Source of the DNA: Candidatus Zhuqueibacterota bacterium
GTDB taxonomy: Bacteria; Zhuqueibacterota; Zhuqueibacteria; Thermofontimicrobiales; Thiofontviventaceae
Assembly: GCA_016931935.1 (NCBI GenBank)
Contig: JAFGDW010000100.1
Coordinates: forward strand, 41,903 to 105,902
Reading direction: 5' to 3'
Length of the DNA: 64,000 nt
Shown one piece after another: positions 9,425-18,771 of the stretch; position 1 is the first letter of the stretch, and each line of letters begins with the position of its first letter. A model generated the notes under the pieces. The model searched no databases and was not told the DNA's origin. It worked only from the letters and a program-made list of their open reading frames with translations. The translations under genes were made by a program, and so were the position numbers.

Positions 9425-10516
9425 CTATTCCTGTGCAGGTACTTTATCCGGCGGATAATATTTCCCGTTCGATGTGCCCGGAGTACTTTCAAATATGATT
9501 TGCTGTATGTTATTATCCTTTAAGTGCATCGTGATGTTATCACCGATAACTTCATTTAAACCTTTGTATTCATCTTTTTCCACAACGTGATAATAGCTTG
9601 TGGCTCGCCCTTCCACTAAAACTGTTTTTAGCTTTCTACCTTCAAGGTCAAGCGTAATTTTTTCGCCTGTCAGTCGATTCATTAAACCTTTCGGGTCCAA
9701 AGTATCGACCGGAGAAATGACGGTCGCGTTTTTTGAAATGATCGCCTGTTTCAATTCCTGGCCAGTGAAGTAGAGTTCGACCTGTTCGCCGGTCAATTTA
9801 TCATAACGCTGAACCATCACCGGTTGCTGCTGAAGAAGCGCATACTCATTATCCTTGTAAAATTCAGCCCGTTGGCAAGTGGCGAAACCATCTTTATGAA
9901 TAATGCGGACGCTATCTGTTACAATTGCCTTATTACCGCTGCCAAGTACTTCCATTGTCAGTCCGAGTATTTTAAGCTCCTGAACACCGTTTGAATCAAC
10001 TTTCGTCAGTACAGGATGGCCGGTGATGATTGCATATTTATCATCGCTGCGATACTCTACATGATCACCGGTTAGTTTTATCTCGCGTTCATCATCGGTG
10101 AGTACCACGTCTTTATCGGCAATTATTTTCTGATCATGTTGGTAATAAAAAATTTCATGCGCCGTTAGCGTATAAATCGAATCAACCATGGATACCCGGC
10201 CGATGGCGTGTGCGATCCGCTGAGTATCATCATAAATAATCTTGTCTGCTTTTAACGATTTTTCCGAATCGATATAGCGAACGTTTTTATCGAGAATCAC
10301 TTCATCTTTATTCTGATACAGGCGAACGTGATCGCAAAACAGTTCAGCATCGGCCTGCCGCAAATGCACATTCCAGTTGAGAACGCGGACCGGGCCATCC
10401 GGAGTCATGGCGCTGGTGATGGAATCCGACCAGACAATTTCCAACTTGTCACCGGCAAAACCATTCGCTGCAATGCAGCAAAACCACATAAAAAGAACGA
10501 ATCGACAATGTTTCAT
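9425..10516 (-). CDS. lptA: LptA/OstA-like periplasmic LPS-bridge protein (long form)
   Basis: Exported beta-jellyroll protein of the OstA/LptA family, thought to extend the periplasmic LPS bridge. The signal peptide is FVLFMWFCCIAANGFAGDK. The rest is a run of short beta repeats of the type ADKIIYDDTQRIAHAIGRVS and GDHVEYRSDDKYAIITGHP. At 363 residues it is about twice E. coli LptA and lacks the large LptD barrel, so it probably carries two or more OstA-like modules. It overlaps lptC by 4 bp and precedes lptB, which supports the assignment. Confidence 0.8.
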   Translation of the reverse strand: MKHCRFVLFMWFCCIAANGFAGDKLEIVWSDSITSAMTPDGPVRVLNWNVHLRQADAELFCDHVRLYQNKDEVILDKNVRYIDSEKSLKADKIIYDDTQRIAHAIGRVSMVDSIYTLTAHEIFYYQHDQKIIADKDVVLTDDEREIKLTGDHVEYRSDDKYAIITGHPVLTKVDSNGVQELKILGLTMEVLGSGNKAIVTDSVRIIHKDGFATCQRAEFYKDNEYALLQQQPVMVQRYDKLTGEQVELYFTGQELKQAIISKNATVISPVDTLDPKGLMNRLTGEKITLDLEGRKLKTVLVEGRATSYYHVVEKDEYKGLNEVIGDNITMHLKDNNIQQIIFESTPGTSNGKYYPPDKVPAQE

Positions 10517-11127
10517 TTGCCATCCCCTTTGTGAGAAGATGACGATTTCTTTGATTTCCCATTTTTCAGATTCAAATTAACCTGTTTGCTGGTTTTCCCG
10601 CGGAATTCCTTCATCGTCCAATTATTCAGAGATTGATCTGACTCGAAACCAACGCCGTAAAATGTATCCTGTTCGGCTGTTGTAATTGTGACAAATTGAT
10701 CGGTGACCACTTTTTCGATGCCGCTGTCCCACCACAACTTATCTGTATGTAATGTAATACCACTATCCGAAACAACTTCAACATTGCCGATTGCTTCAAC
10801 GTTATTGTTATTTTCATCAAACCGGCCGCTGTCAGCAATAAGTTTTGACGTATGCTTGCCCTGGGTATCGTAAAAATCCACTGCAACAGTATCGCTGAAC
10901 AGAGCAATTTTTTGAGCGTTGAAACGCTGCATGTAACCGTACTTAATTTTAGCGGACATCTGACCATTGGTCGTTGAAATAAGCGTTGAATTCCAAACTT
11001 CCTGATCGGGAATTTCTTTATGATCAGTAACCGTATATGTTTCTGCTTGTTGCTTCCGACATGAGCTGGCAAGCAGGCAGATGAAAATAAGTAGTGTCCA
11101 GTATTTATATTTGGAAAATTGAATCAT
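10513..11127 (-). CDS. lptC: LptC-like membrane-anchored LPS export protein
   Basis: Periplasmic LptC-type protein that hands LPS from LptBFG to LptA. From the chosen ATG it has 204 residues, with a short hydrophobic N-terminus ending LLASSC. That sequence is a lipobox, whereas E. coli LptC keeps a membrane helix. The body is beta-rich: HTSKLIADSGRFDENNNNVE and ITLHTDKLWWDSGIEKV are typical of the LptC/OstA fold. The frame is open to an upstream ATG at 11160. The ATG at 11125-11127 gives a normal signal-peptide length, but neither start has a strong ribosome-binding site. The stop overlaps the lptA start by 4 bp. Confidence 0.82.
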   Translation of the reverse strand: MIQFSKYKYWTLLIFICLLASSCRKQQAETYTVTDHKEIPDQEVWNSTLISTTNGQMSAKIKYGYMQRFNAQKIALFSDTVAVDFYDTQGKHTSKLIADSGRFDENNNNVEAIGNVEVVSDSGITLHTDKLWWDSGIEKVVTDQFVTITTAEQDTFYGVGFESDQSLNNWTMKEFRGKTSKQVNLNLKNGKSKKSSSSHKGDGK

Positions 11128-11216
11128 TTTCTGAAATCCGATAATTCCAATTATAGTCATCCCGTTGTTCAGGAAGCACGTCTTCTTACTTACAAACCTG
11201 TAACCATTAACGCATA

Positions 11217-12140
11217 TTAGGTTTTTATATCCGCTGGTTTTGTTTTCCAGCGTTCATGCATCCATACCCATTGAGTGGGGGAGTCGAGAATAAATTCTTC
11301 AAGCGCTTTGGAACACTGAAGGGTATTCTCATAAATATCACGATTCTCATCACCGGTGCGTATTAATGGCAATTCCGGTTTAATATTAACCACATGCGTG
11401 TTATCCCGTTTTATATGGATCGCCATCGGGACGATCGATGCATTGGTTTTGAGCGCTAATATAATTGGCCCCACTGGTGTATAAGCATCGATGCCGAGGA
11501 AATCAACAAAAATACCATCATTCTTACGAGAGTCCTGATCAATTAAAATTCCGATGACTCCATTGCGTTTCAGCGTCCGAAGAATCTCACGAGTGGCGCG
11601 CCCCCTTGCAATGTAACCTGCCCCCGAAGCCATCCGGTTTTTCACAACCATTTCATCCAATCGCGGATCATAAATCGGAGCACCAATGACGTACAGCGGA
11701 TAACCTTTAAATGCCAAATAAGCACCGAATAACTCCCAATTGCCAATATGCCCGGTAATTGCCAGTACTCCATTACCTTTAGCCATCGCTGCATCGAGAT
11801 GTTCAAGTCCGTTAGCTGTGACAAAGCCGTCAATAATGGTCGAATTCATCGTACCAATACGAAACGCATCGACCATATTTCGTCCCAAATTCCGGAACAC
11901 CAATTTTGCAATTTTCTCTATTTTTTGATGAGAATGGCTTTCGCCGAGCACCTGCGTCAGGTGGGTAATTGTTTTTCGCCGTTCTCCCGGTGTTACGAAA
12001 TACGCCAGTGTTCCAAGAGTGGTAAAAATGCGAAAAGCAGTATCACGCTGAATTCGATTGATGAATCGAAATACAAATGATACAATGACAAAGATCAGGT
12101 CGTTTTTTAACTTCTTTCTAAGGCGCCGGAACGATGACAT
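11217..12140 (-). CDS. Lipid A biosynthesis acyltransferase (LpxL/HtrB family)
   Basis: Inner-membrane acyltransferase that would add a secondary acyl chain to KDO-lipid A. It has 307 residues. The catalytic HX4E motif is HIGNWE (His131, Glu136), preceded by GNGVLAITG, and ILIDQDSRKNDGIFVDF corresponds to the conserved second block. Its location just after the KDO genes and before lptCAB fits late lipid A acylation. The stop/start junction with kdsD overlaps by 1 bp. Which secondary position or chain it handles (LpxL- or LpxM-type) cannot be told. Confidence 0.88.
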   Translation of the reverse strand: MSSFRRLRKKLKNDLIFVIVSFVFRFINRIQRDTAFRIFTTLGTLAYFVTPGERRKTITHLTQVLGESHSHQKIEKIAKLVFRNLGRNMVDAFRIGTMNSTIIDGFVTANGLEHLDAAMAKGNGVLAITGHIGNWELFGAYLAFKGYPLYVIGAPIYDPRLDEMVVKNRMASGAGYIARGRATREILRTLKRNGVIGILIDQDSRKNDGIFVDFLGIDAYTPVGPIILALKTNASIVPMAIHIKRDNTHVVNIKPELPLIRTGDENRDIYENTLQCSKALEEFILDSPTQWVWMHERWKTKPADIKT

Positions 12141-13108
12141 TAATAGATACCTGCCTCGAGCAAATCATGAAGATGAACAATTCCGATTGGGGAATTCGTT
12201 GCATTTACAATCACAATCTGCATGATGCTAAATTCGGTTAACAGTTTATATGCATTGTATGCGAAATCGCCTTCGTGCATGGTACGGGGATTTCGATTCA
12301 TTATATCTACAGCTTTGAGCGCCCAGATATCTTTTTTATCTTCCAGTAAACGCCTGATGTCACCATCGGTAATCAGGCCCACTAATGTTTTACTATCATC
12401 AATAACGCAGGTTGATCCGAAACGCTTGGACGTCATCTCCAGGATCACATTTTCGAACGTTGTTGTTTCATGAACAATTGGCAATCGATCGCCGGTAAAC
12501 ATCACATCATCAATCGGTGTTAATTTTTTTCCGAGATTTCCACCGGGATGGAGTTTCGCAAAATCCTTCTCCCGGAAGTGACGCCTTTCGAGTAACGCGA
12601 CTGCGAGTGCATCCCCCATGGCCAATGCCGCGGTTGTGCTTGATGTCGGCGCAAGGTTGTTCGGACATGCCTCTTCATCAACAGAAACATTCAACACAAT
12701 ATCGCTACGTTCAGCCATGCGTGAGCGGGGATTCCCGGTCATCGCAATAATCTTGACACCCAACCGTTTAAGAATTGGCAAAATGGTGTTTATTTCATGA
12801 GTATCACCACTTTTGGAAATAATGATCACCACATCATTTTTATGAACAATCCCTAAATCGCCATGAATACTTTCTGCCGGATGTAGAAAGAACGCTGCTG
12901 TTCCGGTACTGGTGAGTGTCGCCGCAATTTTCTTCCCAATGATACCCGATTTGCCCATGCCTGAAATGACGACGCGACCGGTCGATTTATAAATAACATT
13001 GACCGCATCAGCGAACGATTCATCAATTTTGTCAAGTAATCCATAAACGGCATCCGCTTCTTTGCGAATCACGCGCTTCCCGATTTCAATGCATTCGCTG
13101 GTCGTCAT
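12140..13108 (-). CDS. kdsD: Arabinose-5-phosphate isomerase (KdsD/KpsF/GutQ family)
   Basis: Converts ribulose 5-phosphate to arabinose 5-phosphate, the first committed step to KDO. It has 322 residues. The N-terminal SIS domain contains VVISGMGKSGIIGKKIAATL and SIHGDLGIVHKNDVVI. Two C-terminal CBS domains follow (about 200-322: FGSTCVIDDSKTLVGLITDG and MQIVIVNATNSPIGIVHLHD). Its 5' end overlaps kdsC by 23 bp. Together with kdsA, kdsB and kdsC, all four dedicated CMP-KDO steps are present in this operon. Confidence 0.94.
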   Translation of the reverse strand: MTTSECIEIGKRVIRKEADAVYGLLDKIDESFADAVNVIYKSTGRVVISGMGKSGIIGKKIAATLTSTGTAAFFLHPAESIHGDLGIVHKNDVVIIISKSGDTHEINTILPILKRLGVKIIAMTGNPRSRMAERSDIVLNVSVDEEACPNNLAPTSSTTAALAMGDALAVALLERRHFREKDFAKLHPGGNLGKKLTPIDDVMFTGDRLPIVHETTTFENVILEMTSKRFGSTCVIDDSKTLVGLITDGDIRRLLEDKKDIWALKAVDIMNRNPRTMHEGDFAYNAYKLLTEFSIMQIVIVNATNSPIGIVHLHDLLEAGIY

Positions 13109-13631
13109 AATCCGTGATGGTTTTTAAAAGATCATTCCATTTATGCTGCGCTTTTAATATCATATCAATTACTTCCCGAACTGCACCATGCCCACCTTTT
13201 GCCTGCGTAACATAATCGACATGCTGTTTTACTTCGTCGCGAGCATTTGCAACGGCAACACTAAATCCTACGCGCTGTAACAGCGGCATGTCAAAAAGAT
13301 CGTCCCCGATATAAGCGATTTTACCTGGTGTTAGTTCAAGGCGTAATAATATGTCTGCAAATGGCTCTAGTTTATTGAAATATCCTTGATGAACTTCGGA
13401 AATGCCAAGGTCACGGGCACGAAAAGCTACGATTTCCGATTGACGTCCGGTAATAATTCCAACATTAATGCCATTCTCAATGGCCATGCGAATTCCAAAA
13501 CCATCCTGTGCGTTAAATGTTTTGAACATTTCGCCGGCAGAACCAACAACAATACTGCCATCAGTTAGTACACCATCTACATCTAGCAGCAGCATTTCAA
13601 TATAGCACAATTTATTGTTTAAATCCATCAA
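13086..13631 (-). CDS. kdsC: KDO-8-phosphate phosphatase
   Basis: HAD-family (C0 type, no cap) phosphatase that dephosphorylates KDO-8-P to free KDO. It has 181 residues. The nucleophile motif LLLDVDGVLTDG has Asp17 and Asp19; motif II is GIITGR, and the Mg-binding motif is KIAYIGDDLFDMPLL, followed by GGHGAVREVI near the C-terminus. It is placed 4 bp after kdsA and overlaps kdsD by 23 bp, so the three are almost certainly translated from one mRNA. Confidence 0.95.
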   Translation of the reverse strand: MMDLNNKLCYIEMLLLDVDGVLTDGSIVVGSAGEMFKTFNAQDGFGIRMAIENGINVGIITGRQSEIVAFRARDLGISEVHQGYFNKLEPFADILLRLELTPGKIAYIGDDLFDMPLLQRVGFSVAVANARDEVKQHVDYVTQAKGGHGAVREVIDMILKAQHKWNDLLKTITDYDDQRMH

Positions 13632-13635
13632 TTTA

Positions 13636-14460
13636 TCAACTAAAATTTTTCATTGCATGTTGAATTTCCATGAGCTGTTTTAGCAATTCTTCAAGCCGTT
13701 GAAGCGGTAACATATTCGCTGCATCACAAAGCGCCTCTTCCACACAGGGATGTGTTTCCAGAAATATCGCATCACATCCCGCGGCAATTGCGGCGCGTGT
13801 CATTGGGAAAATAAATTGTGGCTGTCCCCCGGATTTATTGCCAGCGCCACCTGGCAATTGCAAGCTGTGGGTACCGTCGAATACAACGGGGTAGCCTAAA
13901 TTCCGTATGATGGTCAATGATCGAAAATCGACGACCAGATTGTGATAACCAAATGTTGTGCCTCGTTCAGTCAGCATAATCTTCATATTGCCGGTGGATT
14001 CCGCCTTCTTGGCAATGCTGTCCATGTCTTCCGGCGCCATGAATTGGCCCTTTTTAATGTTCACGACTTTTTCGGTTTTGGCTGCTGCAACAACAATATC
14101 TGTCTGGCGGCAAAGAAACGCTGGTATTTGAATCACATCGGCAACATCAGCAATCGCGTCAGCTTCGCTGGCATTGTGGATGTCTGTTAAAATCGGCACA
14201 TCGAATGTGGTCTTCACTTTTTCGAGACTTTTCAGTCCGGCATCCAGGCCGGGGCCGGTAAACGATGTGACACTCTGGCGATTCGCCTTCAAAAACGAAG
14301 ATTTGAAAATATATGGAATCTTCAAATCATCCGTTAATTTTTTGATTGTTTCAGCGGTTTCCATAATAAGTGATTCGGATTCAATCACACATGGCCCGGC
14401 AATCAAGGCAAATGGCTGTCCCTGACCGATTTTTATGTGATTAATTTCAACTATTCGCAT
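13636..14460 (-). CDS. kdsA: KDO-8-phosphate synthase
   Basis: Condenses phosphoenolpyruvate with arabinose 5-phosphate to give KDO-8-P. From ATG 14458-14460 it has 274 residues, the family norm. The open frame continues 44 codons upstream, but that part lies inside pyrG and is not conserved. The motif [12 protein letters not shown] carries the Cys that marks metal-dependent (class II, Aquifex-type) enzymes; E. coli has Asn there. Further motifs are [20 protein letters not shown] and [20 protein letters not shown]. It overlaps the end of pyrG by 14 bp. Confidence 0.95.
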   Translation of the reverse strand: MRIVEINHIKIGQGQPFALIAGPCVIESESLIMETAETIKKLTDDLKIPYIFKSSFLKANRQSVTSFTGPGLDAGLKSLEKVKTTFDVPILTDIHNASEADAIADVADVIQIPAFLCRQTDIVVAAAKTEKVVNIKKGQFMAPEDMDSIAKKAESTGNMKIMLTERGTTFGYHNLVVDFRSLTIIRNLGYPVVFDGTHSLQLPGGAGNKSGGQPQFIFPMTRAAIAAGCDAIFLETHPCVEEALCDAANMLPLQRLEELLKQLMEIQHAMKNFS

Positions 14461-16087
14461 TGGTATTCTTTTGTTTAAATTTGAGCGCTGCTGCAACAAA
14501 TTCCCTGAATAATGGATGAACTTCAAGCACGCGCGATTGTAATTCGGGATGAAACTGGCCGCCGACAAACCAGGGATGTTCCGGCAGCTCAATCATTTCC
14601 ACGAGATCGAGTTCGGGATTAATGCCGCTTAATATCATACCGCGCGATTCCAATAGCTCGCGATAATCATTATTAACTTCAAACCGGTGACGATGTCGTT
14701 CCATAATTTCGGTTTTGCCGTAAATTTTATGTGCCAGTGTTCCTTCGGTTATTTTGCACATCGATGAACCCAATCGCATGGTGCCGCCTTTGGACTTGAC
14801 TCGTTTTTGCTGTTCCATCAAATCGATGACGGGATAGGGAGTCTCCGAATTAAATTCCATACTGTTGGCATTTTCCAATTTGCAGATGTTACGGGCGAAT
14901 TCAATTACTGCGCACTGAAGTCCCAAACAAATTCCGAAAAACGGAATTTTGTTCTCACGTGCGTATGAGACAGCGTTGATTTTCCCCTCTATCCCACGAT
15001 CACCAAATCCACCAGGGATGAGCAGGCCAGCAACATCACTAAGATATTCGCTGGGGTGTTGTTTTTCAAGGATTTCAGAAGAAATCCATTTCAATTTAAC
15101 TTTTGCATCGTTCGAAACACCTGCGTGAACAAACGATTCGATAATACTTTTATATGAGTCCTGCAAGTCGACATATTTGCCACACATCGCGATTGTTACT
15201 TCGTGCTGCGGATTGCGAAGTTTTTCAATAACTTTATTCCATTTGGCTAATTTGGGCTGACCACATTTGAGATTGAGCCGTTCTACAACCAGATCGTCAA
15301 GTTTTTGAGCGTTAAAATACAATGGGACTTCGTATATAGAACTGACATCAGCAGCGCTAATTACACTGTCGATAGGGACATTACAAAACAACGCTATTTT
15401 AGCTTTTAAATCTTCCGGCAACGCTCGCTCGGTGCGGCAGAGCAAGATGTCGGGCTGAATACCGATTTCCCGCAATCGCATGACTGAATGTTGCGTCGGC
15501 TTTGTTTTTAATTCGCCAGCAGAAGCAATGTAAGGAACGAGGGTTAAATGAATATTAAGCACATTGTCTTTGCCAATATCCAGCCGATATTGACGAATTG
15601 CTTCAAGGAAGGGGAGGCTTTCAATGTCGCCGACTGTGCCACCGACTTCCGTAATCACGACATCAAGATCTGGCTCACTGAGCGCAACAGCCGAAATATG
15701 GCGCTTAATTTCGTCGGTGATGTGTGGGATGACCTGTACGGTCTTTCCGAGATAGTCGCCACGACGTTCACGTGTAATAACTTCAAAGTAAATTTGGCCG
15801 GTGGTAGTGTTGTTGAGTTGACTTGTACTTTTATTGAGGAAGCGTTCGTAGTGACCAAGATCGAGGTCCGTTTCCGCACCATCCTCGGTCACGTAAACTT
15901 CGCCATGCTGGAATGGACTCATCGTGCCGGGGTCGACATTGATATATGGATCCATTTTCATGATCGTCACTTTTAATCCGCGCGATTGCAGTAACATTCC
16001 TAGCGATGCTGATGCAATGCCTTTACCAAGTGATGAAACAACCCCACCTGTAACAAATATGTGCTTTACTTTATGATTATTTTCCAA
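14447..16087 (-). CDS. pyrG: CTP synthase
   Basis: Makes CTP from UTP, ATP and glutamine. It has 546 residues. The N-terminal synthetase domain starts [20 protein letters not shown] and includes [20 protein letters not shown]. The C-terminal class I glutamine amidotransferase has its nucleophile in [14 protein letters not shown] and the His-Glu pair in [10 protein letters not shown]. It lies between kdsB and kdsA and overlaps both. Because KdsB uses CTP to activate KDO, the placement is functionally sensible; kdsB-pyrG linkage is also known from Chlamydia. Confidence 0.97.
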   Translation of the reverse strand: MENNHKVKHIFVTGGVVSSLGKGIASASLGMLLQSRGLKVTIMKMDPYINVDPGTMSPFQHGEVYVTEDGAETDLDLGHYERFLNKSTSQLNNTTTGQIYFEVITRERRGDYLGKTVQVIPHITDEIKRHISAVALSEPDLDVVITEVGGTVGDIESLPFLEAIRQYRLDIGKDNVLNIHLTLVPYIASAGELKTKPTQHSVMRLREIGIQPDILLCRTERALPEDLKAKIALFCNVPIDSVISAADVSSIYEVPLYFNAQKLDDLVVERLNLKCGQPKLAKWNKVIEKLRNPQHEVTIAMCGKYVDLQDSYKSIIESFVHAGVSNDAKVKLKWISSEILEKQHPSEYLSDVAGLLIPGGFGDRGIEGKINAVSYARENKIPFFGICLGLQCAVIEFARNICKLENANSMEFNSETPYPVIDLMEQQKRVKSKGGTMRLGSSMCKITEGTLAHKIYGKTEIMERHRHRFEVNNDYRELLESRGMILSGINPELDLVEMIELPEHPWFVGGQFHPELQSRVLEVHPLFREFVAAALKFKQKNTNANS

Positions 16088-16844
16088 TCTCGTTTTCCTT
16101 CAGCTTGTAGATGAGTGTCTGTAAATCGTCGGGAGTATCAATCCCTTCAGGGGCGTGCTCCACAATAGCAACTTTTATTCGATAACCATTTTCAATCGCG
16201 CGTAGCTGTTCGAGCTTTTCCGCGCGCTCCAGCGGTGTTTCCGGTAATGAAATATAAATCGGTAAAAATGAATTCCGATAGACATATAATCCAATATGAC
16301 GATAATAACGATGATGGTTTAACCATTCATTCGTTGATGCAACATCCCGAATAAAAGGAATCGGTGAACGCGAAAAGTATATCGCCTGCTGCTGTTGATC
16401 GAGAATAACTTTCGGTAAATTTTTATTTACTAGTTCATCGATCGTATCAATCGGCTTTACAAGCGTTCCCATTTGTGCGGATGAATCTTGAATCAATAAT
16501 GATACTGCGGCATCAATGGCATCTGGATCAATGAAAGGCTCATCACCCTGTACGTTGACGACAATGTCATAATTAAACTTGCTGGCAACCGCGGCCACCC
16601 GTTCAGTCCCGTTTCGTAAATCCGATGAAGTCATTTCAACTTCACCGCCAAATTGCTCCACTGTATCGAATATTCGCTGGTCATCTGTTGCGACAATAAC
16701 ATGATCCAGGGTACGCGCCTTTTCCGCCTGTTCGTAAACTCGCTGAATCATTGGTTTACCCAAAATCTCCACGAGCGGTTTCCCCGGAAAACGCGTGGAT
16801 GCATAACGGGCTGGAATAACGGCAAGCACCTTGTTATTAGTCAT
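16077..16844 (-). CDS. kdsB: CMP-KDO synthetase (3-deoxy-manno-octulosonate cytidylyltransferase)
   Basis: Activates KDO with CTP to give CMP-KDO. It has 255 residues from ATG 16842-16844. The frame stays open 17 codons further upstream, but that part lies in gatC. The signature [20 protein letters not shown] is the CTP-binding loop. [20 protein letters not shown] holds the metal-binding Asp, and RSPIPFIRD and [15 protein letters not shown] are conserved KdsB blocks. It overlaps gatC by 8 bp and pyrG by 11 bp. Confidence 0.95.
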   Translation of the reverse strand: MTNNKVLAVIPARYASTRFPGKPLVEILGKPMIQRVYEQAEKARTLDHVIVATDDQRIFDTVEQFGGEVEMTSSDLRNGTERVAAVASKFNYDIVVNVQGDEPFIDPDAIDAAVSLLIQDSSAQMGTLVKPIDTIDELVNKNLPKVILDQQQQAIYFSRSPIPFIRDVASTNEWLNHHRYYRHIGLYVYRNSFLPIYISLPETPLERAEKLEQLRAIENGYRIKVAIVEHAPEGIDTPDDLQTLIYKLKENEIGK

Positions 16845-17130
16845 TGGAAATGACCTTGGGTACGCTGAAATATCCGCGTTTTGATACCGGCGCATTACTT
16901 AAAGCAATATCCTGCGGTAAAGATTCCCGGACTTCATCCGGTCGCATTCGGTTTGTAATATCCAGAACATGCGAAAGAGGCGCCACATCGTCCGTATTCA
17001 GTTCAGATAGTTTCTCAAAGTATGAAATGATCGATGACATTTGCTGGCGAAGCTGATCGATTTCGTCGTCATCGAATTTCAACTTGGCTAACTGCGCGAC
17101 ATTTTCCACATCGCTGCGCGTAATTTCCAT
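16837..17130 (-). CDS. gatC: Asp/Glu-tRNA(Asn/Gln) amidotransferase subunit C
   Basis: Small subunit of GatCAB, which amidates mischarged Glu-tRNA(Gln) and/or Asp-tRNA(Asn). It has 97 residues. Features are the N-terminal VENVAQLAKLKFDDDEIDQL helix, LNTDDVAPLSHVLD and MRPDEVRESLPQ. The C-terminal YFSVPKVI is the usual terminal segment. gatA and gatB are not in the window. It is the promoter-proximal gene of the kds/lpt operon, 36 bp downstream of a strong sigma-70-like promoter. Confidence 0.95.
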   Translation of the reverse strand: MEITRSDVENVAQLAKLKFDDDEIDQLRQQMSSIISYFEKLSELNTDDVAPLSHVLDITNRMRPDEVRESLPQDIALSNAPVSKRGYFSVPKVISND

Positions 17131-17173
17131 AATTCGCTTCCAAATCCATTAGTCGGTATTAAAAACAGTCTAA

Positions 17174-17202
17174 AATATAAAATAATTGAATGACATTGTC
17201 AA
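17174..17202 (-). promoter_or_regulatory. Sigma-70-type promoter for the gatC-kds-lpt-rpoN operon
   Basis: On the minus strand TTGACA (17197-17202) and TATATT (17174-17179) are separated by exactly 17 bp, with transcription expected to begin near 17166. This is about 36 bp before the gatC start and is the only strong promoter seen ahead of the long run of closely spaced or overlapping minus-strand genes. Confidence 0.75.
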
Positions 17203-17409
17203 GACTAAACTTAACTAATTTGGCATAATTTTTGAACCAATGTGTTTCATTTCAATTTGGTCAAAAATTGATCACTATTTGATGAAGTTTACGTAACTAT
17301 GTAACTGTTAATTGGTCAAAATCTTGGGGGAAATTGGAAATGAACTTTTTTTGACGCATAACGTCTAATCTCTAATATCTGTTGTCCGGGGGAATTTAAT
17401 TTAAAATTG

Positions 17410-17700
17410 ATGAGTAAACAGGTGAATTTATCTTACCTTGGTTTGGCGTTGCGAGCCCGCAAATTAACGATAGGTCGATATGCAACAATTAATGGCTGTA
17501 AACGAAAACAGGTAAAACTGATCCTTTTTGCTCGGGATGCATCGGATAAATTGCAAAATGAAATTGGAATATTTAGTGTGCCGATGCAAATAGTGAATGA
17601 TGCAAACAAAATTATGTTAGGAAAGATGATCAATCGCCATGAGGTCGCTGTAATTGGCATTTGTGATGATCATTTTGTAAAAGCAATTTTACAAAAATAA
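17410..17700 (+). CDS. L7Ae/L30e-like small RNA-binding protein (YlxQ-like)
   Basis: A 96-residue protein of the L7Ae/L30e/YlxQ fold, proteins that bind kink-turn RNA or ribosomal sites. The pattern LGLALRARKLTIGRYATING, then VKLILFARDASDKLQNEI, then MINRHEVAVIGICDDHFVKA matches the strand-helix order of the family. An in-frame TTG lies immediately upstream of the ATG; the ATG at 17410 is taken as start with GGGGGA about 14 bp upstream. It is divergent from gatC and 12 bp before mvaD. It is not near nusA/infB, the usual ylxQ neighbourhood, so its exact role is open. Confidence 0.7.
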   Translation: MSKQVNLSYLGLALRARKLTIGRYATINGCKRKQVKLILFARDASDKLQNEIGIFSVPMQIVNDANKIMLGKMINRHEVAVIGICDDHFVKAILQK

Positions 17701-17712
17701 AGAAAAATTCCC

Positions 17713-18735
17713 ATGGAATACGACTTGGCCAAAGCATCAGCGATCGCACATTCCAATATTGCGCTTATAAAATATTGGGGACGATCCGCGAAATTTCCGC
17801 CCGAATTAAATATGCCGTTGAATGACACTATTAGTATGACGAAACGGGGTGTCACTCACGACACTGCATTAACGACACACACAACAATTGAATTTTCACC
17901 CCATCTGGATTACGATGAGGCAGTAATTAATGATGAGCCAGCGGACGAACGTACGATGGATAGAATCTGCTTCATTATCAATGCCCTGCGAAAACAGGTC
18001 AAAATGGACTGGAGTTTTTTCTTACGGAGTTATAATGATTTCCCTACCCAGGCAGGACTTGCTTCATCAGCCTCCGGATTTGCTGCACTGACGCTTGCAG
18101 CGACTGAAGCCTTACAGTTGAATGTTTCCAAACAAGCATTGAGCAGAATTGCCCGACTCGGTTCCGGTTCAGCGTGCCGTTCGATTCATGGGGGGATTGT
18201 ATTTGCCCATCGCGGAGAAAGTCATGAAACGGCATTTGCGGAGCAACTTTGTGCACCGGATGATTTTGATATTGCGGCGGTCATTGCGGTAGTTGATCAA
18301 CATCCCAAAAAGATTACGTCGGATGTTGGCCACGATCTGGCGAAAACAAGTCTGTTTAATGATGTTCGGATTGAACAGTCGCAAATCCATGCCATTCGCA
18401 TTAAACGAGCCGTTCTTGGTAAGGATTTTGCAACTGTCGGCCAGGTCGCTGAATTAAACTGTTTAATGATGCACGCCGTGATGATGACATCCTCCGAATC
18501 GCTACTGTATTGGCAGCCGGCAACCCTTGCTGTCATCCATCGGATTCATGCACTCCGGGAAGAGGGGATCGAATGTTACTTTACAATCGATGCCGGACCG
18601 AATGTCCACTGCTTGTGCCAGTACAACGACATCGAACGCGTGCAACAAGCCATTCAGGATGTAAAGGGCGTATTGAAAACGTTTGTTGCAATTCCCGGTG
18701 GTGATGCTTATATTACTGAAGCCCATCTGTTTTAA
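17713..18735 (+). CDS. mvaD: Diphosphomevalonate decarboxylase
   Basis: GHMP-family enzyme that decarboxylates mevalonate 5-diphosphate to isopentenyl diphosphate using ATP. It has 340 residues. The N-terminal motif IAHSNIALIKYWG is diagnostic. The ATP-binding loop region is QAGLASSASGFAALTLAATE, followed by RLGSGSACRSIHGGIV; the C-terminal DAGPNVHCL is the third GHMP block. Together with idi it shows the cell makes isoprenoids, at least in part, by the mevalonate route, which is uncommon in diderm bacteria. The kinases of the pathway are not in this window. Confidence 0.95.
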   Translation: MEYDLAKASAIAHSNIALIKYWGRSAKFPPELNMPLNDTISMTKRGVTHDTALTTHTTIEFSPHLDYDEAVINDEPADERTMDRICFIINALRKQVKMDWSFFLRSYNDFPTQAGLASSASGFAALTLAATEALQLNVSKQALSRIARLGSGSACRSIHGGIVFAHRGESHETAFAEQLCAPDDFDIAAVIAVVDQHPKKITSDVGHDLAKTSLFNDVRIEQSQIHAIRIKRAVLGKDFATVGQVAELNCLMMHAVMMTSSESLLYWQPATLAVIHRIHALREEGIECYFTIDAGPNVHCLCQYNDIERVQQAIQDVKGVLKTFVAIPGGDAYITEAHLF

Positions 18736-18771
18736 TTGACTTTATAACTATTACTTGTGAAGGGGGTATGA

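Noticed and set aside
14461..14592. 44-residue N-terminal extension of KdsA
   Set aside because: It is inside pyrG in another frame; KdsA length and motifs fit the start at 14460.
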